A stretch of 64,000 nucleotides of DNA from Symsagittifera roscoffensis (GCF_963678635.1 NC_087065.1:55704397-55768396); one strand, 5' to 3'. Counted from the first letter of the stretch, positions 23,520 to 36,166 are shown. A program made the numbers and translations. The notes: a model not told the origin generated them from the letters alone.

Positions 23520-24215
23520 TGCTTGAGCAACTTTTGATACGAACATAACGGAATATTTGTGTTCGGGTGGGTTTTTTTCTTCAGACAAACTTTCACTTTA
23601 TATATAACCATTTTTGACGGATTTTTTAAAACATCAATCATAAGATATTATTGTCCTGAGCTTAAATTTAAAAAGATATTTCACCTGTGATCAATTTTCG
23701 TAAAGCTATGAAAGTTTATTGTTCCGACTTTCGATATGAAAGTAACGGAATATTTGTGCTCGGGCGGTTTTTTTTCTTCAGCCAAATTTCGACTTTATAT
23801 CTAACCATTTTTGACCGATTGTTTTAAATATCATTCAAAAGGTGTTATTGTCCTGAGCTTAAATTTAAGTTAAAAAGATATTTCACCTTTCATCATTTTT
23901 TTTTAGGTTATGAGGGTTTAAAGATTGCCATTTTGAGCAATTTGTGACAACTAACGGGAAAGCGGAGATTTAATCCGTCTTAGAAATCATTCCAAGTTGG
24001 TTGAAAGAAGCTTATTGGCCATAACTGATTTGTTACAAGCAGCGAAATCTAATTTTTTGTACATTATAGGGCGTGTGGGGGGATGAATTTTCGTAGAAAA
24101 ATTTTATTACATATAATATGTTCATGATATTTGTTTTATTACTGCTCCATAGACCTTAAAAGGCAGTCGGAACATTCAGGGCTTTGCCTTGATACGAGCA
24201 GTCTTGTTTGTCTTT
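23520..24215 (+). repeat. dispersed repeat family R1, copy 1 (partly tandem)
   Basis: Marked by GATATGAAAGTAACGGAATA, a CTTCAG..AAATTTCGAC block, TTATTGTCCTGAGCTTAAAT, GGTTTAAAGATTGCC and a terminal block running from CCATAGACCTTAAAAGGCAG to TACGAGCAGTCTTG. The first about 180 bp occur twice in tandem. Related copies lie at 32925, 33640 (inverted), 34185 and 43085, with scraps at about 25560 and 25930. It encodes nothing recognisable and is a non-autonomous or decayed transposon family. Confidence 0.8.
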
Positions 24216-24356
24216 ATTCGCTGCCGAAAGTTTCGAGCGTAAGAAACTGTATGTGCGTGCTTAGTGCAATATGGTAAGCTTGACAGAATGAGTACGTCCC
24301 CCACTCAATTTGTAACCTTTGGTGTTCTTCGCCTGAGTGCAAGCTGAAGACTGATG

Positions 24357-24730
24357 GGGTTTTTCGGTTATACCCCCTAAACGATAAAAAAAAATCTAAA
24401 TTTTTCTTACAAATTACAAAGTTTGACTGATTTTCCTTAAAAATGCAGGGCTGATATCCGGAGCGTTAAATCAAGCTACAAACTGGCAAGAAATGCGAAC
24501 TTAACGACAATTAAAAACGCATGTACCATCCTTTTAATGAAATTTGTACTCAGAAAAATGGCAAAAACTGGAGAAAAAAAATCAGTTTGAGGCTCAATTA
24601 TATAAAAATGGTTCGTTTTTATCAATCTGACAATGATATACTGCATTTCCTAGTAAAAGTGGCCCAATTATATCATAAAAATTTTCACTTCATTTTTTTC
24701 ATAATTTAGGGGGTATAACCGAAAAGACCC
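24357..24730. mobile_element. MITE-like element with about 25-bp terminal inverted repeats
   Basis: GGTTTTTCGGTTATACCCCC near the left end is matched inversely by GGGGGTATAACCGAAAAGAC at the right end, about 375 bp apart. There is no transposase frame. No clear target duplication was identified, so the superfamily is unassigned. Confidence 0.7.
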
Positions 24731-25014
24731 GACTAGAAGTTCTTTTGAGAATTTCAGTTATGATGCATTATGATTGGTCAAAATTCGATTTAGTTGATCT
24801 GAATAACAAACTCCCCCTTCTCTTGAAAGGGGGGAGATTTTTATAAAGATCCCCTTTCTTGTAGATCCTGTTTTTTTTCCAACACGTATATCATACCAGC
24901 CGACCACTCTGACTATTCTGCGTACAAAAAACTATTTTAGTAGGGTATAATGTTCTTTCAGTTCTTTCAGTAGCCCGACTGATTTGCTTGAGGATTGGTC
25001 GAAGCTCAGATTTG

Positions 25015-25133
25015 CAATACAATTACATCCTTAAATAGCCTCGAAGCCCAGTTTCAATCGTTATTCAATGTAGTTCATACTGATTAACGATTGAAATTGG
25101 GCTCCGAGGTTATTTAAGGAGAAGATTGTATTG
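25015..25133. repeat. 49-bp inverted repeat with short spacer
   Basis: The left arm (25015-25063, around AGCCTCGAAGCCCAGTTTCA) pairs imperfectly with the right arm (25085-25133, around TGAAATTGGGCTCCGAGGTT) across a 21-bp spacer. It could be a small foldback element or a transcribed hairpin. Confidence 0.75.
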
Positions 25134-26289
25134 TGTTAGTTGATTGAGCACAAAAGATTTTTATTAGAAAACAGTTCAGTAAAACAGTTATTGGAATGCA
25201 GTTTTATCAGTTGAGGTAAAATTGAGTAATGTGAGGTATTTTGTGTTTTCTGGGAACCTTTGAGTGTTTGAGATTTCACATATGGAGGTTAATGGCTGTT
25301 TTTCAGTTCAAAATTGTTGAAAACGGCTCGAATGTTTTTTCCTTAAGCAGTTATGAGTTTGGTTAGTTTGTAAAAGTACTTTTTGAATTCCGTCAAAAGG
25401 GTCGCATTTGAGATTTAGTTGAGCGGTTAAATTGTCTGGAAAGATCGATTGCTTAAAATAGTTTTATCATGAATGACTAATAGCGTGGCAAAAGTCATGG
25501 TAATAAACGGATGACCGAAAAGGTGTTAATGGGGTTGATTACGGGAAAGATAGAGCTTTCATTATAATTGTTCCGAATTTCGAAGAAAACGGAATATTAT
25601 TGTTCGATGTGATTCTTTTATTCAGTCAATTTTTTAGATCAAATTATAATTTTTGACAAAAAAATTATACACCATGGAAGAAACTGACTCTCTGAAATCA
25701 AGTATAAAAAGTTATTCTACATCCGATCAAATTTTGCAAAATTCAGGGAGTTTGAAAAGTGCCAATGTGGCCATGCTCTGGTTTTATACTGCACAAAAAT
25801 ATTGTTCCAAATTGGATTGAGACTAGCTAATTGGTCGTATGAATTTCGTACAACTCAAAATTTTACACTTTGATATTCTCCAAAATTTAAAGGTTTTCAA
25901 TATTTTGTTTTCCCAAAAAACATTTGAAATGAGTTAAGGGACAGCTGGAACATTCAAGGTTTTGCCCGGATATACGAGCAGTCTTGTTTCCGTTTTAAGA
26001 CATCTTGTATCATACCATTGGAAATTTGGGAACCATCGTTTTGTACTGTTTATAGCCTATTGATTGAAAAAGTTCTGACTGTATGCGATCACGCTGGGAC
26101 ACACATATTCGAGGACAAGAGAACTCTTTGCTTCTTGCAAATTTAGGAGCGTTTCTTTAACTTTGCTTCAATTGCTGCAGCACTGTTTTCAAAGAACCCG
26201 GGTTGAAGTTGCTTTGCAATTCAGAAATGTATCAAGGTCTTTCATTTTTTTGCTTCTATGTATCATTCATGTTGCAGTGCCATTTTAAC

Positions 26290-26475
26290 GATATTTGTCT
26301 ATGTTTCATCTATGAAACATGACTTATACATAGATGTCATCTATCATTCCTACATGAAACGTGGATGAAAATTATCTTGATGTTTCATCCATGAATCATG
26401 GCTGGAACCTGGATGTGAAATTTTTGATTCATCCATGAAACATGGATGAAAATTAAGCAGATGTTCCTTCCATGT
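26290..26475. repeat. diverged short repeats of CATGAAACATGGATGAAA
   Basis: About five degenerate copies of a motif around TTTCATCCATGAAAC and ATGGATGAAAATTA, several forming imperfect palindromes (TTTCATCCATG / CATGGATGAAA). Confidence 0.5.
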
Positions 26476-27616
26476 TTTCCCGGTCCCCAAGTTCACCAAT
26501 CTTCGATATCTTTGAAAAATTTATCCAATGATAGTTATGTATGTTATTCTGGTTATTATGGTTATAATTCTATTTCAAAAAACTAAAATGTTTTGTTTTC
26601 GACTTTTTAAAATAAAAACACACGTGCCAGACGTTATAAAATTCAAGAAATTAATCAATATAACTCCAATGTGGAGCTTGCTGGTAATTTCTAAGCAAAC
26701 TGATACTTTAGCAGAGCCAGATGTAGGGTCTCCTAATTATAGGAAATTTAACATGAAAAGTTTCATTTAGACACACAGTAAACAATTTGTTCTGGTTAAC
26801 TTCAATTTTTTTCAATTAGAAAACTATGTAGAACTATAGGGGAGTTTTTTGCAAATAAGTTTCCAAAAGTTTTTCAATTGTTACAATTTGCAGAAGTTTT
26901 TAGATGTTGCGAAAAATAAAAACTAGGTTCCTTTGCGTATATATACTTCGGAAGGTTTTCAGATTATAACCAATAGAGCTGCCCTTAATTTGTTCTAAAA
27001 TCTCAACGTAAAAACACACCTTTGTATTTTCAATTTTTCTAAGTGCTTTTGAGTGCTTTAACTTGCCTCGATTTTTTCTCACTGAGAAAATTTTGAAAAT
27101 TTTTGAGAAAAATCAGGAAAAAAAGGAATTTAATAATTATTTTGCAAGAAAATTGACAGTTAACGATCCCATTATACCATTACACAAACCATAGAATTTT
27201 TTTATACCATTACACAAACCATAGAACATTACCATTGGTATTCCCTATTTTGATACCTTGTAGACTCTATACCCAATGTCAATACATAGCATGGAAGACC
27301 GGAATTCTATAACGTATGTTACTACATTGGGTTTTTCATGCTCCCCCCCACTTAATCTAATATCTACAATATCTACTACTCATAGCGGAGTCCGCGACAC
27401 AACTAATGGCATCGTTGTGGCCTCGTTTTTGCATTGCAATGCAAGTTCAAACCGCGTTTGTTCAATCTTGTTCTCGACTTTGCTCGAATTTGTTCGTTTA
27501 TCTCAAAAACCGTTGGACTAAGTTAAACTTTCCCGGGCACCGAGCGACTTTGTTATGAGATAATAGACATGACTAAATGTTATTTGATGCGCTTTGGGTA
27601 CAATTTCAAAGAGTTT

Positions 27617-27656
27617 TTTTGTGCATATCGAATGTATACATTCGATATGCACAAAA
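27617..27656. repeat. perfect 40-bp palindrome
   Basis: TTTTGTGCATATCGAATGTA is followed immediately by its exact reverse complement with no spacer. Just downstream, ATGCACAAAATTAT repeats in tandem. Confidence 0.9.
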
Positions 27657-27963
27657 TTATATGCACAAAATTATATGTAGTTGTCATTGAATTGTTCCCT
27701 GTCTGTGTCTGTTCCTGTTCGCTTCGATGATCGATCCTATTTGGCCTAAGATACAATCTTCTTTTTTTGACCAGAAGGGGTTGGGCAAAATCTGCACTAT
27801 TTTGGTCCAGAAATATTCGTCGACTATTTGGGTCGCTTAAGGAGAGAAGCACTTGAGCGATTCAATAGGTTGCATTTCAAAGAAGGTGGCGCGGGATAAG
27901 GATTTAATTCATTAAACCATTTCCTTAGAAAATTCTTGCTGAAATTTGTAAACAGTAGTAACC

Positions 27964-28150
27964 TAATATCCCTAAATTTACATATATTTCGAAGTTGAAC
28001 TTGGATAATGCTCTTCACTTGGCGAACGCAGGTGGTGGTTTTTGTGGACTAATCTACTTGTACTCTGAGGAAGATGCCCGCACTCATCAGGACTGGAAGA
28101 TGTTGGAGTACATTCCGCTCAATCTGTACGATTTCCTCAATGGCCAATAA
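27964..28150 (+). CDS. possible terminal exon of an unidentified gene
   Basis: An open frame after an in-frame TAA reads ...LNLDNALHLANAGGGFCGLI... then EEDARTHQDWKMLEYIPLN and ends FLNGQ-stop (TAA 28148-28150). The residue composition and higher GC look coding, unlike the flanks. There is no in-frame ATG early on. The acceptor could be any AG between 27958 and about 28030. I do not recognise the family and a chance or relic frame remains possible. Confidence 0.3.
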
Positions 28151-29489
28151 GGCCGAGCGGGTGTCGGCGGCGGGGAGGGAGGGTTTGGTTGTTCTTACAT
28201 TAGGGATTCGACCCCCTGACCATCCAAAAAACCGGTTTTTACGTATTTTGCAAAAAAAATTCTGCGGTGTAAAACTTTTTGCAAAAAAAAGTTCTTCATT
28301 ATATTTCGCTATGTAGAGCTTTGGAAGTGAAACAGCTTGACCTAGAAACAAGTTTGATAAAACTTTTCGAAGATCGTCTTCGCTCCTCGAGAGAATCCTG
28401 ATCCGCCTTCAGGGATACTAAGTATGCATATCATCTGCTCATATCGCATCATATCGTTTATATATACAATATTTTGGCTCTTTTCCATTCCCCACTCTTC
28501 AAAAAATCAATTTTAATAGTTTTTCTACGTGTTTTTATGGCTCAATGCGTAATGTTAGGATGTGAAGTATGAATAACAAATCTGTTCACAATTTTCAATT
28601 CGTTCACCATGCCAATTTTCATTGCACAACGACAGCGTCGAGTAGCTTTTTAAAAATGAAATCGAAAGGCGGAGGGGAGCTAGGGGAGCAGAAAGAAGCC
28701 ACAAAATCTGACTCATGATATGTTTTAATATAATTGCCAAAAAATTAGTGCAATGAATTGAAGCCAACTGTAAATTATGCTGGTATCTGCAAAATAATTT
28801 GATTAAAAATGCTCATTTTCTTCTACCTTTCAAGTCTCGCTACCCTCGAAGATAAAAGTTGTTTGTTTGCCACAAAAGTTGTCGTAATTCATTATTGGTG
28901 TGTAGTATGTGGCTTATGGAAAAAGATGCTAATTAAATTAAATTAATGTTTGAAGAAAAAAAATCTAATGAAAAAAAACTCAGAACCCGTGCGATAATTT
29001 TGTGTTTCATTGAAATAAGAATGAAATTAATTTCTGATTTTTTAAATCCTCAGAGCCCAAAGAGTGTTTCGAAACTATTCTGCGACTTAATAAAATTATT
29101 GCAAATGGTTGGTGTGCAAAAGTAGCACATAAAGTTCCGAAAAGTAAAATTCGTTCAACTTTTCTTTTTTATTGAAATTTTCCTTAATAAAAGGATGAGG
29201 GTTGATTAAGGTAATATTCAAGAAAAAAAAGTCAGCCTAAATAAAAATTTGGAGAAAAACGATGTTTCTCTATCTACCCCACTCCGAGAAAGCAAAACTG
29301 AAAAATGGATATTTTAGACCATATTTCCTCCGAAGTTGAGAGTTTTTAATAATTCAATTTGAAATCTGATTCAGGACTGAAATGGAAGCACCTCATCTAA
29401 GGTTTTTTGGAGGTTCTTCGGAAATGAAAAAAATCGAAAGGAGTTGTGAACATCTATCTCCTTTTATCAGAGAATATCTGAGCAGCCCG
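28151..29489. other. spacer, nothing recognised
   Basis: A short GC-rich run (GTCGGCGGCGGGGAGG) at about 28159 follows the possible exon. The rest is AT-rich with only chance-looking short frames. Confidence 0.35.
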
Positions 29490-31303
29490 CTCGGATTCAG
29501 CTGAGAATCTCTAACTCGGATTCAGCAGAGAATCTCTAACTCGGACTCAGCTGAGAATCTCTAACTCGGATTCAGCTGAGAATCTCTAACTCGGACTCAG
29601 CTGAGAATCTCTAACTCGGATTCAGCTGAGAATCTCTAACTCGGATTCAGCTGAGATTCTCTAACTCGGGTTCAGCTGAGAATCTCTAACTCGGATTCAG
29701 CTGAGAATCTCTAACTCGGATTCAGTTGAGATTCTCTAACTCTGATTCAGCTGAGAATCTCTAACTCGGTTTCAGCTGAGATTCTCTAACTCGGATTCAG
29801 CTGAGAATCTCTAACTCGGATTCAGCTGAAATTCTCTAATTCGGATTCAGCTGAGAATCTCTAACTCGGATTCAGCTGAGAATCTCTAACTCGGATTCAG
29901 CTGAGATTCTCTAACTCGGATTCAGCTGAGAAACTCTAACTCGGATTCAGCTGAGATTCTCTAACTCGGATTCAGCTGAGAATCTCTAACTCGGATTCAG
30001 CTGAGAATCTCTAACTCGGATTCAGCTGAGAATCTCTAACTCGGATTCAGCTGATAATCTCTAACTCGGATTCAGCTGAGAATCTCTAACTCGGACTCAG
30101 CTGAGAATCTCTAACTCGGATTCAGCTGAGAATCTCTAACTCGGACTCAGCTGAGAATCTCTAACTCGGATTCAGCTGAGAATCTCTAACTCGGATTCAG
30201 CTGAGATTCTCCAACTCGGGTTCAGCTGAGAATCTCTAACTCGGATTCAGCTGAGAATCTCTAACTCGGATTCAGTTGAGATTCTCTAACTCTGATTCAG
30301 CTGAGAATCTCTAACTCGGATTCAGCTGAGATTCTCTAACTCGGATTCAGCTGAGAATCTCTAACTCGGATTCAGCTGAGATTCTCTAACTCGGATTCAG
30401 CTGAGAATCTCTAACTCGGATTCAGCTGAGAATCTCTAACTCGGATTCAGCTGAGATTCTCTAACTCGGATTCAGCTGAGAAACTCTAACTCGGATTCAG
30501 CTGAGATTATCTAACTCGGATTCAGCTGAGATTCTCTAACTCGGATTCAGCTGAGAAACTCTAACTCGGATTCAGCTGAGAATCTCTAACTCGGATTCAG
30601 CTGATAATCTCTAACTCGGAGTCAGCTGAGAATCTCTAACCCGGATTCAGCTGAGAATCTCTAACTCGGATTGAGCTGAGAATCTCTAACTCGGACTCAG
30701 CTGAGAATCTCTAACTCGGATTCAGCTGAGAATCACTAACTCGGATTCAGCTGAGAATCTCTAACTCGGATTCAGCTGAGAATCTCTAACTCGGATTCAG
30801 CTGAGATTCTCTAACTCGGATTCAGCTGAGAATCTCCAACTCGGATTCAGCTGAGAATCTCTAACTCGGATTCAGCTGAGATTCTCTAACTCGGATTCAG
30901 CTGAGAATCTCCAAATCGGATTCAGCTGAGAATCTCTAACTCGGATTGAGCTTAGATTCTCTAACTCGGATTCAGCTGAGAGTCTCTAACTCGGATTCAG
31001 CTGAGAATCTCTAACTCGGATTCAGCTGAGATTCTCTAATTCGGATTCAGCTGAAATTTTCTAACTCGGATTCAGCTGAGAATCTCTAACTCGGATTCAG
31101 CTGAGAATCTCTAACTCGGATTCAGCTGAGAATCTAACTCGGATTTAGCTGAGAATCTCAAACTCGGACTCAGCTGAGAATCTCTAACTCGGATTCAGCT
31201 GAGAATCTCTAACTCGGATTCAGCTGAGAATCTCTAATTCGGATTGAGCTGAGAATCTCCAACTCGGATTCAGCTGAGAATCTGTAACTCGAATTCAGCT
31301 GAG
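29490..31303. repeat. 25-bp satellite array, about 72 units, with 550-bp higher-order repeat
   Basis: Uninterrupted units built on GGATTCAGCTGAGAATCTCT, with frequent variants (GAATCT or GATTCT, GACTCAG, GTTCAG). The pattern of variants at about 29544-29755 recurs at about 30094-30305, exactly 550 bp (22 units) later, showing a higher-order duplication. One 23-bp unit occurs at about 31130. Each unit contains CAGCTG within a near-palindrome. Confidence 0.97.
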
Positions 31304-31517
31304 GGCGATAGTCAAACGCAGTCCTTTTGAAAAACTTGAGTCTGGATTTTAACTTCCTGTTTAATAAAAACAAGGGCTTTTTTCCATTTTTCCTCCACAT
31401 TTGAATTTCAGTTTTCAAAAGCTAATTTTACGTTGTCACATTGTAATGAAGTTTTGCATGGTGAAGAAATTAACTATTTTGTACACATTTGTTCTTTTTA
31501 TGGTGGCCAGTCAATAA

Positions 31518-31837
31518 GCAGAATGGTCTAAGAGCAGAATGGGTCCAAAAGCAGAAAAATATCAAATTTTATAAGCTTATGGAAAAATAAGTATAAAAAT
31601 TGTCAATATTACCAAAGAAGCAATAGTTTATGCATAATTTAACCGAGATTTTTTTGAAAATTCAAATTGAAAAAATTTGATAAAATTATTCAATTCATGC
31701 ATATTTTTTTCATTTTCTTGGTATTACCTACGATTATATTAATAATGTTATCAATTAGCCATTATTAATCAATAAAAGTTAATATTTTTTTCTGTTTTTC
31801 TGCTCTTGGACCCATTCTGCTCTTGGACCATTCTGCT
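31518..31837. mobile_element. MITE-like element with long inverted ends
   Basis: The left end (AGCAGAATGGTCTAAGAGCA, then GAATGGGTCC) is matched inversely by the right end (GGACCCATTC, then TGCTCTTGGACCATTCTGCT). Arms are about 45 bp and total length about 320 bp. Each arm contains a short direct repeat. The interior is AT-rich and non-coding. Confidence 0.75.
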
Positions 31838-32924
31838 TTTTGCTCCGCCTCCGTTCTTCATACCTTACATCGTTAAGTTAACGCGTTTAACCATAACTGC
31901 ACGTAAAATAAATAACTATAAAAATTGAAAGCGTGAAAGGTGAGGGAAAGTGGAAAAGAGCCAAAAAAGGAATTATGAAAATGTATGCGATTTATTTTTT
32001 AGTCGTTCTGGAACAGTTTTTAATTATATTAATTTTCTACTGATTTTGGTCGTTCAACATTGGTAGCGCCGTTTTGCAGAAAAAGAAAAATGTCAAAAAA
32101 AAATTGGTCGACTTTTTCTAGTCGGCCTTTTATGCCATTCTGACAGCCAACTTTTTGAATTGACAACTTTGTTCAAAATTGGTCGTGAACTTGTGCAAAA
32201 ATTAATGAATTCTCTATTTCAAGAAGAACTTCGTGAGTGATATTTGTTTCAAACACAATTGACTCTGATCTAATGCTATTAAACACAAAGTTAATTTAAA
32301 CACAGTTGACTCTGATCTAGAGCTATATAGCAATTAAAAAACGAATTTTGGTTAAAAAGTGTCGATCGATTAAATTGGCACCAAGTGGAACCAGTAAGGG
32401 TTAAAAAACTGTGCAATTCAGTTTTTCCAGTGCACCCCCTATAAGAGACTTGTTTCCAACCCTCTCAGAGGTCTCAGAAAACTCATTGATAAATTAGATG
32501 ACTTAACCACATAAAACTTGTCCCCTTAGTTGAGATGATGCCCTGACCGCCTGACGTGAATTAAGTATTTTTTTAATTTCATTTTCCGGATATGTGATAA
32601 CGGGGTAAACAGTTGATTCGTGCAAGATCGATCAGGCCGAAGCATGTCGAAAAATTATAACTTTTTTCCACAAAATCAACGCCTCGGGACAGTAAAATGA
32701 CAATAGTATTCTTAAAATATCTTGAGACTTTTTATGGAAGGAATTTAGTTAAGTTAAAATAGAATGGACTGGATGCCTTTCAACTAAATTCAATATAACA
32801 GAGCAGCATTTGTACAATCTCCAATAGGGACGACTATTAAAGCACGGTTATTAAGTTTCTGGTTTCAAGAAAATGGAATAGGTATTAATTCCTTCGTCGT
32901 CTGTCGGTTCGAGTGACTGTTTTT

Positions 32925-33445
32925 ATTGTTGTTCTGACTTTCGATATGAAAGTATAACAGAATATTTGAGCTCGGGCTGGGTTTTTTTTTCTTCAGACAA
33001 ATTTCGACTTTTTAACTAGCCATTTTTGACGGAATTTTTTAACATCATTCAAAAGGTATTCTTGCCCTGAGCTTGAATTTGAAAAGATATTTTACCTGTG
33101 ATCTTTTTTGGTAAAGTTATGGGGGTTTAAAGATTGCCGTTTTGGCTAATTTGGGACAGTTAATTAACGCGCGATACATTTCGCGCTATTAACGCGTAAG
33201 CGGAGACTTGTTCCGTATTAAAAATCGTTCCAAATTGGTTGAAGGAAGCAAACTTGCCTTAATTGATTTATTAATGGGAGCGAAATTTATCACTTTGCGC
33301 TTTACATGGCGTGTGGAGGGATGGTTTCACAAAAAATCCCAAATTTAAAAAATTTCATTTTGTTTTTTCATGTTATTATTGCTCCATAGACCTTAAAACG
33401 CAACCAGATCATTCAGGGCGTCGCCCTGATACAAGCAGTATTGCT
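32925..33445 (+). repeat. R1 family copy 2 (+)
   Basis: It carries the R1 blocks in order (GATATGAAAGTATAACAGAA, CCTGAGCTTGAATTTGAAAA, AACGCGCGATACATTTCGCG, CCATAGACCTTAAAACGC). With the inverted copy at 33640 it forms a large foldback. Confidence 0.8.
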
Positions 33446-33639
33446 GTGTTTTACGGTGCTTTTGATTGTTTATCATCCAAAATTTCCGAATGCTTCTCAG
33501 AAAATTTCAAAGCTTCTTTTTGTGGCAATAAAAGTTGTTAGGAGTGGACATTCAACAACTTTGAAGTTTTTCATTTTTTCAGCGTAATTAAATGGTTTCA
33601 TTTAAATGAAGTGTGTCATTACTAAAAAGCTTAAAGCAA

Positions 33640-34180
33640 AAACAAACAAGACTGCTCGCATCAAGGCAAAAACCTGAATATTTCGTTGTTTTTTAAAGTC
33701 TATGGAGCAGTATTAACATGAAAAACTTGAATGTAAGAAAAAAAATGAAAGAAAAAATTAAATTTTGAGATTTTTCGTGAAAATCATCCCACACGCCATA
33801 TAAAAAACAAAGTGAATAATTTTGCTCCTAGTAATAATCAATTATGGCAAATAACCTTCCTTCAAATAATTTGGAACATTTTCTAAGAAGGATTGAATCT
33901 CCGCTGGCGCGTTAACAGCGCCAAATATATCGCGCTTTAATCGTCAAAAGTTTTACAAAAAGGCAATGCTTAAAACCCCATAACTTTACGAAAAATGATC
34001 ACAGTTAAAATATTTTTTCAAATTGAAGCTCAGGATAACAATAATATTTGAAGGATTTTTTAAAATTCCATCAAAAATGGCTGGTTAAAAAGTCCAAATT
34101 TGTCTGAAGAAAAGAAACCATTCCGAGCACAAAAATTCCGTCATTTTCGTTACGAAAGTCGGAATAAAAATACATGAGGG
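33640..34180 (-). repeat. R1 family copy 3 (inverted)
   Basis: The reverse complement of the R1 blocks, from AACAAGACTGCTCGCATCAA at its left to TTTCGTTACGAAAGTCGG at its right. It pairs with copy 2 across a spacer of about 190 bp. Confidence 0.8.
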
Positions 34181-34184
34181 AATT

Positions 34185-34640
34185 GTAGCCCAATTTTTAT
34201 ATTGTTCCGATATTGTTCCGAAGTGACTAAATAAATGTGCTTGGATTGGTTTTTCCCCCCAGACAAAAATTCGACTTTTCAACTTTCAAATGATGATAGA
34301 ATTCTTTAAATCATTGGAAATTTATTGTTGTCGTGGTCTCAAACATGAAAATATTATTCACCTTTGACCTTTTTTCGTAAAATTAGGTGTTCAAAAAACG
34401 CCATTTTAGCCAATTTGGGACAATTAGCGCGCAATATAATTTTTGCTATTAAGGCTAATCAGAGATTTAAACCGTTTTATAAAATGTAAATTGTTCCAAA
34501 ATGAATTGAAGCAGGCTATTTAATATAATGCATATCGTGCTTAACTAAAAAAAAATCAATTCTATCAATTTTTGAAAGCGAACACTACTCCATAGACCTT
34601 GAAAGGCAGTCAACATATAAATTAGTCCTGTGTTCGCTTA
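34185..34640 (+). repeat. R1 family copy 4 (+), diverged
   Basis: More diverged R1 blocks: TTGTTCCGAAGTGAC, AAAATTCGACTTTTCAAC, a degraded GCGCGC palindrome and CCATAGACCTTGAAAGGCAG. Confidence 0.65.
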
Positions 34641-34755
34641 ACTAGCAGTCTTCTACTCTTTTAAAACAATTGTCACCGATTCTGAATGCAAGCAAAGAAA
34701 AAACAAAGAAAAACCCGAATACAAAAAATGTAAGAGAGAGGGGCTGCTCAAACAA

Positions 34756-35152
34756 TTTTTCCATCCTCAATGCTTAAAAACGATCAAAAACTTGCCCCAT
34801 TTGGCGTCATTTTGAAAACGAACTTTTTTTACATCGTGTGGCTCTAAAAAAACAAAGCTATCATATTGGTGTTATCAACTCCAGTATAAATTATTTAACT
34901 TTATAATTAGTGCGTTGAATTTTTCCTTTTCATTGATACTAAAAGATTAATCATCGTCCTAATTTTAATCCCAATATGTGTAGCAGAACTAACGTTACCT
35001 TAAATAGCTTTATTTAATTGAAATCAAGGATCCACCAATATGATAACTTTGTTTTTTTAGAGCCACAGGGTGTAAAAAAAAGTTCGTGTTCAAAATGACG
35101 CCAAATGGGGCAATTTTTTGATTGTTTTTAAGCATTGAGGATGAAAAAAATG
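34756..35152. mobile_element. foldback element with about 118-bp inverted arms
   Basis: The left arm (34756-34871, with CCATCCTCAATGCTTAAAAA and GTGGCTCTAAAAAAACAAAG) is inverted at 35032-35152 (CTTTGTTTTTTTAGAGCCAC and TTTTTAAGCATTGAGGATG). The spacer is about 160 bp and non-coding. It is a hairpin transposon relic. Confidence 0.8.
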
Positions 35153-35316
35153 GAAAAAAAACAAGGACGAGATCGTTTTTCTGTTAATTGCTTTCGTTAC
35201 AAGAAAACATTTTCTGAGTGGTTTGCTCACATATAATAAAAATCTTACCAAACTAAATAATCAAATGCTATGAAAGATTGGCTTGTTCGATGTTTTTTAA
35301 AAATTAAAATACAAAA

Positions 35317-35511
35317 ATAGCAATTCCAGCTTCAAGGAAGTGTGGCTACCACTTGCCCGTTCCGGAGTTCATCAGCTTATGAAAAAATTGGTAGAGACTT
35401 ACAATTTCAAAACAAAACAAGCACCGAAGAGACAAGGAAAAACCCGTATGTTGAGTGTGGAAGAGAGGGCGATTGTCGTTCTGCCTAAGGTCACCTCACT
35501 TTTTGTTTGAT
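35317..35511 (+). pseudogene. Tc1/mariner-like transposase N-terminal fragment
   Basis: The frame reads SGVHQLMKKLVETYNFKTKQ, then KRQGKTRMLSVEERAIV, and ends at TGA 35509-35511. The helix-turn-helix followed by a G-K/R-x-x-x-L-S-x-x-E/D-x-R-A-I-V segment is typical of the paired-like DNA-binding region of Tc1-type transposases. No DDE catalytic part follows, so it is a relic. Confidence 0.5.
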
Positions 35512-36162
35512 ACTGTCTGATTCTGTAATGCTCAAGCTTAAATAAAAAATTTAAGGTGTGTTCGTATTGTTAAAATTAAATGTTTTGTTGATTGGGAGTT
35601 TAAATAGTAAATAAGATCGCCCAATAACCTAGTTCGAGAATAATCTAGAAGTGCACGCGATGATCCTTCGACTAGAGCAAAGGGTTATTCGAAGGGCGAT
35701 TTCTGGCATTGTCTTCTTCGGAGGAGACAGTTTTCGTTTTCCTGCTAAACTTGACGAAATGTTAATACATTGCCAATGGGTGCCGATTTCAACGAAAGTT
35801 TTGAAGGACCTAGGAGCAAAGAGGAGGTCTATTTTGCGTAAAATTTGACAGTTATTAAGTTACATTATTTAGTCTGAAGAGTCAGTACTCCTTTCTTTGA
35901 TGAGGTTAAAATAGGGTTACTCGTTATTTTTTTATTTGTGACTTTTCGATTACAATTATATCTCTTGGCAACTTTTTTGGGAATCCTTGAGTGTGAGTGA
36001 GTCATTTTTTTGTGAAGGTACTGACAAAGAGTGGATTGAGGTAAGTTGTCCTCGGAGCCATCGAAGATTGTGATTTGGCCATGTCTAAGTCCAGATGGCC
36101 GCCTTCTGCCCTGTCGTGAAGCACCCAGTTGTGGACTGTGTGCTCCGGAAAAATAGATTTTC
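35512..36162. other. spacer, nothing firmly recognised
   Basis: A 65-codon frame at 35651-35848 (MHAMILRLEQ...) looks mildly coding but matches nothing I know. The remainder is featureless up to the element C duplication. Confidence 0.35.
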
Positions 36163-36166
36163 CTTG
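36163..36166. other. target-site duplication (left) of element C
   Basis: CTTG directly before the 5' LTR, repeated at 41603-41606. Confidence 0.85.

Noticed and set aside
27340-27500. tRNA- or SINE-like look (CAAGTTCAAACCGCG as B box)
   Set aside because: No A box at the right distance and no foldable cloverleaf; too weak to list.
29490-31303. CRISPR-like array
   Set aside because: Units are directly adjacent without unique spacers; it is a simple satellite in eukaryotic DNA.
31209-31418. minus-strand 69-codon frame
   Set aside because: Its C-terminal part is a translation of the 25-bp satellite.
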